5,573 nt of DNA from an uncultured bacterium. GTDB taxonomy: Bacteria; Bacillota; Clostridia; Oscillospirales; Acutalibacteraceae. The stretch covers positions 48,743 through 54,315 of the forward strand of contig CAKXIK010000016.1 of NCBI GenBank assembly GCA_934875675.1, written 5' to 3'. Position numbers and translations under genes: made by a program. The notes under the pieces are model-generated. The model did not search any database. It had not been told where the DNA came from and saw nothing but the letters and a program-made list of their open reading frames with translations. Positions 1-5,304 of the stretch are shown in pieces (position 1 is the first letter of the stretch; every line of letters begins with the position of its first letter).

Positions 1-980
1 ATGTACTTTTTGTTTTTCTTATAGAAATCCAGCCATCCGCTCTTCCATTTATCTGATACAGCAATTCTGAATTCTTCCTTTGTCAGCCCGAGCATCTGTG
101 CCGGGCGCCGCTGGTGCCAGTCAATACCCTCTATGGTTGACCGGCATACCCTTGATTGTCCGTAATACCCGCCGCTGTAAGTCTGTGAATGGATCATATT
201 GTTGACTATGATTCCTGCCCCCTGTACGATCAGGTTCTCTATGTTCGGATGCCGCTGCCAAATGCGAAGGTAAGTCACCGGATAGGTTTGTGCATCTGAA
301 TGCAAAAACAAGTCTAATTTGCAGTTTTCCGCATCGGTTCCGACAAGGATTTGAGGATCCCATGGCATAACGAAATCCACATTAGCAAGCCCGTCCGTGC
401 ATCTTTTGCGCTGCTGCCACCCTCCTAAGAAGCTGATACTACTCATAAACTTTTGGTAAGCCATGAGCTTAATCATCTTTTTCCCGACCGTCAGATACGC
501 TTCCCACGGTCTGACGACGTTTCGCGTCTGCCCGTTCTTGGTGCCGACTCTCGAAACATACCAGCATATAATCGCTAAATGACCATCGACCGCCTGCACG
601 GTGACTGGCCAATATTCTTCCAGCGTTTTATCGTATCGAATGGAACCGATATGGAACACCTTGACCATTGACCGGCAGTTCGGACAAAGTGCGCTCATTC
701 CGTCTCTTACCGCTTCTCCGCTTTCGAAATCAATAAAACCAAACGAGCCCATGCTGTGACTGCATTCTCCCGCAGGAGCGTATTCCTGATAAAAGGTTTC
801 CGTGCATACACTGCAATGACATTCAACCTTTTTTGTTTTAGGTTCATCGTAATATTCCTGAACACGTGTCGCTTGATACGTGAGAATCTCTGTTTTCAGC
901 TTATCCTGTGATTTCAGCCAGGGAATCAGCCCTGCCGGCGGCTCAGTTGGAACTATGCTACTGTAATCGATTTCTTCCAT
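1..980 (-). CDS. PcfJ-like protein, C-terminus cut by window edge
   Basis: The first 326 residues are visible and the frame is open to the edge, so the C-terminus is missing. An N-terminal zinc-ribbon-like part has C54, C56, C59 and later CPNC at 99-102, with an extra C73. A basic/aromatic region follows (RPWEAYLTVGKKMIKLMAYQ, about 157-176), then the part that looks most like the PcfJ family: LRIWQRHPNIENLIVQGAG (238-256) and RRPAQMLGLTKEEF (291-304). The family is named after PcfJ of enterococcal conjugative plasmid pCF10 and is common in Firmicute phages; its biochemical role is not established. The ATG at 980 is preceded by GGCGGTGAG, one mismatch from a strong RBS, with 8 nt spacing. It lies 13 nt after the PcfK-like gene, an arrangement that supports both calls. 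The family call is from remembered motif resemblance, not a search. Confidence 0.75.
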   Translation of the reverse strand, partial: MEEIDYSSIVPTEPPAGLIPWLKSQDKLKTEILTYQATRVQEYYDEPKTKKVECHCSVCTETFYQEYAPAGECSHSMGSFGFIDFESGEAVRDGMSALCPNCRSMVKVFHIGSIRYDKTLEEYWPVTVQAVDGHLAIICWYVSRVGTKNGQTRNVVRPWEAYLTVGKKMIKLMAYQKFMSSISFLGGWQQRKRCTDGLANVDFVMPWDPQILVGTDAENCKLDLFLHSDAQTYPVTYLRIWQRHPNIENLIVQGAGIIVNNMIHSQTYSGGYYGQSRVCRSTIEGIDWHQRRPAQMLGLTKEEFRIAVSDKWKSGWLDFYKKNKKY

Positions 981-993
981 TCCGCTCACCGCC

Positions 994-1335
994 TTACAGG
1001 AAATCCGCGAGGTCAATAAAATCGGACTTACTTTTTGACTCTTCCTTCACCCCGGATTCCGGAAGTCCGTAAAACTCCCGGATGATTTTTTCCGCCACGT
1101 CCGGAGGAACGCATACGCATGAACCCTTAATTTTTTTATGAAGATCATCCGCATATGCTTTGATTTTTCCTGCAGCGGCCGACAGAGACATTTCTTTTAC
1201 ATCAAGATCCTGGCAGATAATTTCCTCGGCTCCCGGCTCCCGGCTGATGATTTCTTTCAGCTGTTCACCTACCATCCAAGTATCCGTGTTTTCTTTCCCT
1301 TGTTGCTGGGCTTGAATTTTTTCAAATGCATTCAT
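994..1335 (-). CDS. PcfK-like / AcrIIA9-family protein (possible Cas9 inhibitor)
   Basis: A 113-residue acidic protein. The core at about 50-95 has a helix rich in Ala and Lys (SAAAGKIKAYADDLHKKIKG, 52-71), then CVCVPPDVAEKIIREFYGL (73-91). That layout resembles the C-terminal part of PcfK-like proteins, where a similar segment ends in an aromatic-containing helix. The family includes AcrIIA9, shown to inhibit type II-A Cas9, but most members are untested. The C-terminal tail is Lys/Ser then Asp-rich, ending DLADFL. The ATG overlaps the stop of the upstream ATPase as ATGA, and GGAGG lies 7 nt ahead inside the ATPase reading frame, so translation is probably coupled. A PcfJ-like gene follows 13 nt later, matching the usual PcfK-PcfJ pairing. 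I am fairly sure of the gene, moderately sure of the family, and unsure about anti-Cas9 activity. Confidence 0.65.
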   Translation of the reverse strand: MNAFEKIQAQQQGKENTDTWMVGEQLKEIISREPGAEEIICQDLDVKEMSLSAAAGKIKAYADDLHKKIKGSCVCVPPDVAEKIIREFYGLPESGVKEESKSKSDFIDLADFL

Positions 1336-3260
1336 TCCCGCACCTCCGTTCTAATTTTTCTATCCTCGGCCGACACCTGCAGGCAGATCATCTGCGCATC
1401 GTCTGGTGCTTTGATGTCGGTCACGCTTTCACTGTTATCTATCCAGATCGGGACGGTAAAGCCGAGGCGGGAAGCAAACGCACCGATAATATCAAGCCCG
1501 GCGTTAAGTTTGGCTGCGGTGTTGAGCCCATCGGTATACGGGACGCCGCCTACCGTAGCAACACAGGTAGATTTGATTCCTCCGTTAATCTGCACATCGT
1601 ATAGCTTCCACTCCACGGAGTGAAAAGCGGAATTTACTTTTTGCTGCACATACTCAGCACGGCGGAGAGTAAACTTTTCGGCCAACATCAGGCCGGCATC
1701 GATCTCGGAAAGCTTTGCGCCGAGATCCTTTTCCTCTGCCTCAAGCTGAGCAATTCTTGATGTACATCCCTTGGCCTGATCTGCCGCAGCAACCAATTTA
1801 TCAATTTCAGCGATCTGTGCATCAATCGGTGAAAGCTGAGCCGATACATCCGCAATCATAGCGGCGGAATTATTTCGGGCAACAGAAATCTTCTCGTGGC
1901 ACTGATCTATGGCAGACTGGCATTTGACCGCCTCGGCACTGGATTCAAACGGAACAAGGAGAGAAACAGCCTTTTCCAAAGCGGAAATCTGAGCATCCAG
2001 CACCGAAAGCTGCTGATTCATATTGGAAATGCTATCGTTAAGCTGAGATATCTCCGTTTCAAGCTGGTCGACCCTGCACGAGCATTCCTTTCCGTCTGAA
2101 ATGAGTATTTGAAGAGATTTTGCATGATTGGCGTTCCAGTTTCCTTTTGCCTTTTCGATCATTTCATGTGGAAGAGCCTGTCTGCAGGTGGGGCAAGTAC
2201 CAGATCCAGAATAATGTTCTGCGACCGCTTTGTCGTATTCGTCCCGAAGCTTTTGTAACTTTTGAGATTCCCCCTTCAAATCAGCAGTCCGCTGATTTAG
2301 CTCAACCTTAGCCGAAACCAACTTCGATTCGAGTTTACCGTGATCTGCCCGAAGAAGGCGGAGTTTGCTGGTATCTAAGGAGTTGGAAGCTTGAGCAGCA
2401 TAGTATTCTGCACGTGCTTTTTCACGTGTTGCCATAGCGCTCTGCAACGCGGCCTGCAAGGCAACGATCTCTCCACCATCCTGTAATGCGATGATCTTGC
2501 GTTCGACGTCCTGACGCTGTAGCCTTAGCTTTTCTCGGCGAGGAAAGAACGGCGCGAGGTTTTCCGGCACATCCGGCGGAATAGCGTCTTGCGTCGCCGC
2601 AATCGCTACCGGAATATCATGAAGCCGGTCGTTGATTTTCTTTCGCTCCGCCTTGGCGACCAGCTCATAGTCGGAAACTGATTTCATCTTGATAAGGTCG
2701 TACAAAGCACCAAGCTCATCCCGGTACGCATCAATTACCTCGCGATCGTTCACACTACCACCGAAGGATTTCAGAAGCATGTCCAGCTGATCCTGCCACT
2801 TTAGCTTTCCGGCAAAATAATCAGGATCCGTCAGCAAACGGAATTGGTCTTCCGGACAAATCCCAGCGATAAATCTGTTGTATTCGGATTCGCTTTTCGG
2901 AACGCCGTCTATGTAATATTCTGTAAAGTTTCCAGTTAATTTGCGATCGCTCTCTCCGCGCTTTTTTGTCCATTGTTCCCGCAGCACACGGCGTAATGTA
3001 AATTCATTATCGTATGGCAGTCGATCATCCACAAGTAACGCTTCGACAGAATAGTCCAACCCGCTTGTTCCATTTGTTTTAAGCGTGAATTTGGTATTCC
3101 CAAGGCTATCCTTGCCGAATAGTAGCCAAAAGTACGCATCTGCTACTGAGGTCTTGCCTGCGCCGTTCGCGCCCAGAATGGTAACGGATTTTCCCCCGGC
3201 ATCCAGTACAAAATGCCTGATTCCCTTGAAATTATCAATAATCAGTTTTGCCAGTTTCAT
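1332..3260 (-). CDS. SbcC/Rad50-like AAA ATPase with zinc hook
   Basis: 642 residues. The N-terminal P-loop region has the fold start KLIIDNFKGI (5-14) and Walker A GANGAGKTS at 30-38. Coiled-coil-like heptads rich in Leu, Gln, Lys and Glu run from about 240 to 345 and 395 to 535, split by a zinc-hook-type CPTC at 356-359, the site where two Rad50/SbcC chains normally join through Zn. The C-terminal half has VPIWIDNSESV at 603-613, a Walker B-like strand with D608 and E611. The expected ABC signature LSGGQ/E is replaced by GLNTAAKLNAGLDI at 578-591, a variant I associate with phage SbcC-like proteins. Family members act in DNA-end processing and recombination, usually with an SbcD-type nuclease; none is in this window. 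It is shorter than cellular SbcC (about 1000 residues). An upstream TTG at 3275 is in frame, but the ATG at 3260 has GGAGG 8 nt ahead and is preferred. Confidence 0.88.
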   Translation of the reverse strand: MKLAKLIIDNFKGIRHFVLDAGGKSVTILGANGAGKTSVADAYFWLLFGKDSLGNTKFTLKTNGTSGLDYSVEALLVDDRLPYDNEFTLRRVLREQWTKKRGESDRKLTGNFTEYYIDGVPKSESEYNRFIAGICPEDQFRLLTDPDYFAGKLKWQDQLDMLLKSFGGSVNDREVIDAYRDELGALYDLIKMKSVSDYELVAKAERKKINDRLHDIPVAIAATQDAIPPDVPENLAPFFPRREKLRLQRQDVERKIIALQDGGEIVALQAALQSAMATREKARAEYYAAQASNSLDTSKLRLLRADHGKLESKLVSAKVELNQRTADLKGESQKLQKLRDEYDKAVAEHYSGSGTCPTCRQALPHEMIEKAKGNWNANHAKSLQILISDGKECSCRVDQLETEISQLNDSISNMNQQLSVLDAQISALEKAVSLLVPFESSAEAVKCQSAIDQCHEKISVARNNSAAMIADVSAQLSPIDAQIAEIDKLVAAADQAKGCTSRIAQLEAEEKDLGAKLSEIDAGLMLAEKFTLRRAEYVQQKVNSAFHSVEWKLYDVQINGGIKSTCVATVGGVPYTDGLNTAAKLNAGLDIIGAFASRLGFTVPIWIDNSESVTDIKAPDDAQMICLQVSAEDRKIRTEVRE

Positions 3261-3262
3261 AT

Positions 3263-3379
3263 TTATGTCCTCCAAAGTTGACGAATCTTAAAATCCGTGA
3301 TATTATTCAAATAAGTGATTTTTCTCTGTTCCGTCGTAGGTGCTCCAACACCCGCGGCGGTTATTTTTTTGCCCTTCAT
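3263..3379 (-). CDS. Small basic protein, 38 aa, function unknown
   Basis: A 38-residue reading frame that fills the gap between the membrane-protein gene and the ATPase gene. Its ATG is 1 nt after the upstream stop and its TAA ends 2 nt before the ATPase start. It begins MKGKKITAAGVGAPTTEQ and ends FKIRQLWRT, and is strongly basic. The RBS is modest (AAAGGTAGG ending 5 nt before ATG, inside the previous gene). The RBS of the ATPase gene (GGAGG at 3269-3273) lies within its last codons, so its translation could expose or block that site. The exact packing between two well-supported genes is the main evidence; no family is recognised. It could instead be non-coding leader. Confidence 0.5.
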   Translation of the reverse strand: MKGKKITAAGVGAPTTEQRKITYLNNITDFKIRQLWRT

Positions 3380-3380
3380 G

Positions 3381-3827
3381 TCAACCTACCTTTTCTTCTT
3401 TTGGTTGTTCCGCCTGATTCAGACGAAAAAACGGTTCGCAACTCCTTGAAGCGGCAGAGAAACGGTCCTCTTTGATTTGTTCAGAAAGAAGCATCGCCGT
3501 ATAGTAGTCACTGCGAGGATACTTGTCTAATTTGTACTTTCTATTGCAATAAGCAACCGCTGCATCATACTCGGAATCTGATACCTGACTGCCAACCTGC
3601 CGTTCCGTCTCCGCTCTTACAGCAGGAAAGTTTGTGGATGTCGTTTGTGTTTTCAGCTGATCTACATACAGACGATATTTGCGATCCCTCTGAAACATTG
3701 CATCATCCGCCAAATGTTTCTCCTTGCACTTCTCCTCCCGACGTTCCACGATTCCGACCCACACCGACGCACCCAGACAAATAGCGATTCCGGCCATAAT
3801 TAAGACGCCGGAAAAAAGATTATCCAT
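3381..3827 (-). CDS. Single-pass membrane protein, 148 aa, unknown
   Basis: A hydrophobic segment at about 4-26 (SGVLIMAGIAICLGASVWVG within it) is followed directly by a positively charged stretch (ERREEKCKEKH), which suggests an N-terminal anchor with the rest in the cytoplasm. The remaining 110 residues are soluble, charged and without a recognised domain; Y-rich parts occur at about 51-54 and 98-109, and the tail is Lys/Glu-rich. The frame stays open upstream to an ATG at 3941, but the ATG at 3827 was chosen because it has GGGGGATAA 9 nt ahead, starts directly with the membrane segment, and overlaps the preceding 48-aa gene by only 8 nt. Small membrane proteins in phage early regions sometimes act in superinfection exclusion, but nothing here proves that. 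Confidence 0.75.
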   Translation of the reverse strand: MDNLFSGVLIMAGIAICLGASVWVGIVERREEKCKEKHLADDAMFQRDRKYRLYVDQLKTQTTSTNFPAVRAETERQVGSQVSDSEYDAAVAYCNRKYKLDKYPRSDYYTAMLLSEQIKEDRFSAASRSCEPFFRLNQAEQPKEEKVG

Positions 3828-3966
3828 CTGATTTATCCCCCAATTCGCAAAGCTTCGCGTAATAATCATCCAGGATTTTAATGCCTTGATCATCATTAAT
3901 CTGCTGCGCATGCTTGTACATTTTTCGCATTGTCCTGGCAACCAGCAGCATGTATTTAGCGTCCAT
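3820..3966 (-). CDS. Small protein, 48 aa, unknown
   Basis: A 48-residue frame with a strong RBS (GAGGAAGGTGG ending 6 nt before ATG). It begins MDAKYMLLVARTMRKMYKHA and continues with an acidic, probably helical half (QQINDDQGIKILDDYYAKLC, 21-40). The start overlaps the end of the 27-aa membrane peptide by 11 nt, and its stop overlaps the next gene's start as ATGGATAA, so it sits in a translationally coupled chain. The amphipathic helical look would suit a small protein-binding or DNA-mimic role, but this is only inference; no family is recognised. Confidence 0.65.
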   Translation of the reverse strand: MDAKYMLLVARTMRKMYKHAQQINDDQGIKILDDYYAKLCELGDKSDG

Positions 3967-4039
3967 ACTTGTCCACCTTCCTCATAATTATTTCTGCGGC
4001 AATGAGAAGCAGCCCTGCCGCAATTGCTGCGTAAATCAT
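3956..4039 (-). CDS. Membrane micropeptide, 27 aa
   Basis: A 27-residue peptide made of one hydrophobic helix (about residues 2-19, rich in Ala, Leu and Ile) and a basic tail MRKVDKYGR. GGAGG lies 10 nt before the ATG, inside the zinc-ribbon gene, and the ATG overlaps that gene's stop as ATGA; its own stop overlaps the next gene's start by 11 nt. The positive-inside pattern predicts the C-terminal tail in the cytoplasm. The frame is open further upstream to 4174, but that extension overlaps the zinc-ribbon gene and has no RBS signal, so the short form is preferred. Function unknown; at this size coding status rests on RBS, overlap pattern and composition. Confidence 0.55.
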   Translation of the reverse strand: MIYAAIAAGLLLIAAEIIMRKVDKYGR

Positions 4040-4218
4040 GCCTTTAGTTCCTCCAATTCTTTGATATGCCCGCCGCATGGACAGCGCATCGGCTTCTCCT
4101 GCATTACGGTCGTGGCGGCAAGCTCCGTGGCGACATACAGCTCCCTGCCGCATTGCATGCAGTGGAGAACACAAAATGTTCTACCGCCAAGTGCCTCCCG
4201 GATTACGCGATATTTCAC
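4036..4218 (-). CDS. Small zinc-ribbon-like protein, 60 aa
   Basis: 60 residues with a GTG start; GGGAGG lies 9 nt ahead. Two cysteine clusters, CMQCG at 20-24 and CPCGG at 46-50 (plus C16), are separated by 22 residues with strand-like sequence (RELYVATELAATTVM), typical of a small zinc-binding knuckle or ribbon. The second cluster is C-x-C rather than C-x2-C, so exact metal ligation is uncertain. The C-terminus is a short Glu/Leu helix (KELEELKA). Its stop overlaps the start of the membrane peptide (ATGA). Such proteins are common in phage early regions and can bind nucleic acid or protein; no specific role is visible. Confidence 0.72.
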   Translation of the reverse strand: MKYRVIREALGGRTFCVLHCMQCGRELYVATELAATTVMQEKPMRCPCGGHIKELEELKA

Positions 4219-4232
4219 AAGTGCACGCCTCC

Positions 4233-4244
4233 CTTGCTTGTCCT
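4233..4244. repeat. 12-nt leader repeat, copy 1
   Basis: AGGACAAGCAAG (minus strand) stands directly upstream of the RBS GGGAGG of the zinc-ribbon gene. An identical copy at 4729-4740 stands directly upstream of the RBS of the 46-aa gene. Confidence 0.7.
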
Positions 4245-4250
4245 AAGCAC

Positions 4251-4273
4251 CAAGGCAGATTATTTCTGCCTTG
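4251..4273 (-). other. Perfect hairpin over the stop codon of the 85-aa gene
   Basis: A 9-bp perfect inverted repeat (CAAGGCAGA / TCTGCCTTG) with a 5-nt loop. The TAA stop of the 85-aa gene (4260-4262) begins in the loop. No T-run follows on either strand, so a simple intrinsic terminator is unlikely; an mRNA-processing, stabilising or polarity hairpin between genes is more plausible. The structure is certain at the sequence level and the function is inferred. Confidence 0.6.
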
Positions 4274-4517
4274 CCTGTTTCATTTCTTCCGGTGTGCGAC
4301 GCCTCAATATCCCTTTTGCCAAAAGTTCCTCGGTTTCTCCGTTTGCAATTCGACGATTAATATCCTGTTGTACCACATCTACAAGGCCTTGAAATACCTT
4401 TTCGCCGTCTTCGTGCGTCATGCCCCGAAAGCAGGCATCGTTTACATAAGTGGGATATCCATCTTCAGACATGATGGTCGCAACGATCCTGCCCTCCGGA
4501 CGTGGTTTTTTTGCCAT
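4260..4517 (-). CDS. Hypothetical phage protein, 85 aa
   Basis: 85 residues with a strong RBS (GAGGAGG, 7 nt before ATG). It starts with a basic segment MAKKPRPEGR, continues with a mixed strand/loop part (IVATIMSEDGYPTYVNDACF, 11-30), then a helical part with VFQGLVDVVQQDINRRIANG (41-60), and ends in a highly charged helix (RRRTPEEMKQARQK). No cysteine cluster, membrane helix or known catalytic motif is seen. It lies 54 nt after the 46-aa gene and 41 nt before the zinc-ribbon gene, with a hairpin over its stop codon. The charged ends suit a nucleic-acid or protein-binding role; no family is recognised. Confidence 0.78.
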   Translation of the reverse strand: MAKKPRPEGRIVATIMSEDGYPTYVNDACFRGMTHEDGEKVFQGLVDVVQQDINRRIANGETEELLAKGILRRRTPEEMKQARQK

Positions 4518-4571
4518 AAAATCGCCTCCTCTGTACGATATGCCAGCACAACTTGTCAGTTGCCTGTCTGC

Positions 4572-4712
4572 TCATAATCTCACCATAGTTGCGTTTACAC
4601 TGCCATCGTCGCATTCCAAGCTGATAATATGCCAGCGGCCAGTGCTGAGCAGTTTGTTGATTTCAGATTCACCGAAAACAGTTCGAATTTCCTTAATTTG
4701 TTCAAGATTCAT
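4572..4712 (-). CDS. Small protein, 46 aa, unknown
   Basis: A 46-residue frame with RBS AAAGGAG 9 nt before the ATG. It starts with a helix (MNLEQIKEIRTVFGESEINK) and continues with a strand-like part (GRWHIISLECDDGSVNATMV, 25-44). The helix, then 'LLSTGRW', then strands layout is often seen in short phage proteins of unknown role. It is the first leftward gene after the plus-strand unit, and its leader (4713-4728) touches the -35 element of the opposing promoter, so expression of the two units may interfere. No separate leftward promoter of good quality was found just upstream. Confidence 0.65.
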   Translation of the reverse strand: MNLEQIKEIRTVFGESEINKLLSTGRWHIISLECDDGSVNATMVRL

Positions 4713-4728
4713 ATGCTTCAGCTCCTTT

Positions 4729-4740
4729 CTTGCTTGTCCT
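4729..4740. repeat. 12-nt leader repeat, copy 2
   Basis: A second identical copy of AGGACAAGCAAG (minus strand), just upstream of the RBS of the 46-aa gene. On the plus strand it contains the -35 hexamer TTGCTT of the divergent promoter. Confidence 0.7.
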
Positions 4741-4758
4741 CTCCATCGGTGGTATAAT
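4730..4758 (+). promoter_or_regulatory. Sigma-A-type promoter with extended -10
   Basis: -35 TTGCTT at 4730-4735, a 17-nt spacer, and a perfect -10 TATAAT at 4753-4758 preceded by TGG (extended -10, TGnTATAAT). The predicted start of transcription is near 4765, giving a leader of under 20 nt that holds the RBS of the 105-aa gene. This is the best promoter in the window and should not need an activator. No clear operator overlaps it. Confidence 0.85.
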
Positions 4759-4781
4759 CTGGTCGAAGGGAGGTGATATTG

Positions 4782-5099
4782 ATGATCGAGCTTACTAAAG
4801 ATGCCGATAAAATGCTTTGTACGTTATATAAGGTATTTTTGAATCGGAAGAAAGAAGGAAAATCAAAACGAGAATCTCGACGTTTTGAGGATTCCTATTT
4901 TATTGAAAAAGATCCATTTTTGTCGATGAATCAGGAGGACGTAACTGATACAAGATTAGAGCTTGCCAGAAACGGCCTAATGAAAATATACATTGGCGGA
5001 GATTGTGATCTTACTGACGCCGCTATTGTCTATCTCGAGAACCGATTTAAAAATGGAGTTGCTGATGTTCTTTCTTTCCTATCACAGTTCATCCCGTAA
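4782..5099 (+). CDS. Winged-helix-like small protein, 105 aa, independently expressed
   Basis: The only plus-strand gene. A helix at about 6-29 (DADKMLCTLYKVFLNRKKEG within it) is basic at its end; then FEDSYFIEKDPFLSMNQEDV, then helix and hairpin DTRLELARNGLMKIYIGGD (56-74), then LTDAAIVYLENRFKNG (77-92) and a final hydrophobic helix. The pattern 'L..NG.....GGD..LT..A..YLENRF' resembles small winged-helix proteins of Firmicute phages and mobile elements, some YjcQ-like; specific function unknown. The ATG at 4782 was chosen over the in-frame GTG at 4773 because GGAGG (4769-4773) overlaps that GTG and is 8 nt before the ATG. It has its own promoter and probable terminator, and converges with the 55-aa gene with 3 nt between stops. 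By hand count it is about 37% GC, lower than the left half of the window. It may be a lysogenic or accessory (moron-like) gene. Confidence 0.82.
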   Translation: MIELTKDADKMLCTLYKVFLNRKKEGKSKRESRRFEDSYFIEKDPFLSMNQEDVTDTRLELARNGLMKIYIGGDCDLTDAAIVYLENRFKNGVADVLSFLSQFIP

Positions 5100-5102
5100 C
5101 CA

Positions 5103-5270
5103 CTAAGATTCATGTGAGTACTGCACGCTTACCTCATCGACCGTAACCAGAAATTCGACTTCTGGTCGCTCGATGGGGTCAATTTTTATTTTGACTTCGC
5201 TACATCTCGGAATTTCTGTTCCATTGATGAAAACTCCATTCCTGCTAACTTCGACTTTCAGGTCGTTCAT
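5103..5270 (-). CDS. Small strand-rich phage protein, 55 aa
   Basis: A 55-residue frame with RBS AAAGGAAG (AAAGG 9 nt before the ATG). Alternating hydrophobic and polar residues (LKVEVSRNGVFINGTEIPRC, 4-23; then VKIKIDPIERPEVEFLVTVD, 26-45) predict a beta-rich fold with almost no helix. Small proteins of this look often lie directly after cro-like genes in Firmicute prophages; their function is unknown. It follows the cro-like gene by 34 nt, and a palindrome lies in that gap. Its 3' half holds, on the opposite strand, the probable terminator of the convergent gene. Confidence 0.7.
   Translation of the reverse strand: MNDLKVEVSRNGVFINGTEIPRCSEVKIKIDPIERPEVEFLVTVDEVSVQYSHES
5131..5192 (+). terminator. 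Probable intrinsic terminator of the 105-aa gene
   Basis: A two-part stem on the plus strand: outer arms 5131-5140 and 5170-5179 (10 pairs, one G-U), an internal loop, and inner arms ACCAGAA (5146-5152) and TTCTGGT (5160-5166) with a 7-nt loop. After 3 nt comes TTTTTATTTT at 5183-5192. It begins 32 nt after the gene's stop. The internal loop makes it imperfect. It lies fully inside the opposing 55-aa gene, and no T-run follows it in the leftward direction, so it should act on plus-strand transcription only. Confidence 0.5.
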
Positions 5271-5287
5271 TATGTACTTCCTTTCTT

Positions 5288-5304
5288 GTAACTTAACAAG
5301 TTAC
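5288..5304. promoter_or_regulatory. Palindromic operator-like site downstream of the cro-like gene
   Basis: GTAACTTAACAAGTTAC is a perfect 7-bp inverted repeat around a 3-nt centre, directly next to the stop of the cro-like gene. The same heptamer (AAGTTAC or its complement) recurs twice at the cro-like promoter (5538-5544 and 5566-5572), which favours a repressor/Cro binding site over an RNA hairpin. As RNA it would form a weak AU-rich hairpin just before the RBS of the 55-aa gene, an alternative role. Confidence 0.6.

Noticed and set aside
121..363. 80-aa minus-strand frame
   Set aside because: It lies within the PcfJ-like gene in another frame of the same strand and has no RBS or conserved pattern.
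1138..1623. 161-aa plus-strand reading frame
   Set aside because: It is opposite the ATPase and PcfK-like genes, has no fitting RBS, and shows shadow-type composition; the minus-strand genes have motifs and proper starts.
3346..3371. GC-rich segment followed by a T7 run, terminator-like on the plus strand
   Set aside because: No stem longer than about 3-4 bp with a usable loop, and no plus-strand gene upstream to terminate; on the minus strand it is codons of the 38-aa gene.
3828..3941. 38-residue N-terminal extension of the 148-aa membrane protein
   Set aside because: This stretch is better explained by the 48-aa gene in another frame with a strong RBS, and the internal ATG at 3827 has its own RBS and begins at the membrane helix.
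4040..4174. N-terminal extension of the 27-aa membrane peptide
   Set aside because: It overlaps the zinc-ribbon gene almost fully and lacks an RBS; the ATGA overlap start is more typical.
4466..4576. 36-aa minus-strand frame starting with ATGA overlap at the 46-aa gene's stop
   Set aside because: It overlaps the start of the 85-aa gene by 52 nt, has no clear RBS of its own and a low-complexity basic composition; the 85-aa gene has a far better start.
3914..4577. Several plus-strand frames of 108-166 aa
   Set aside because: They oppose the chain of overlapping minus-strand genes, lack RBSs and have composition typical of reverse-strand shadows.
4751..4800. Leftward promoter with -10 TATACC upstream of the 46-aa gene
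   Set aside because: No acceptable -35 hexamer at 16-18 nt; the match comes from the complement of the strong plus-strand -10.
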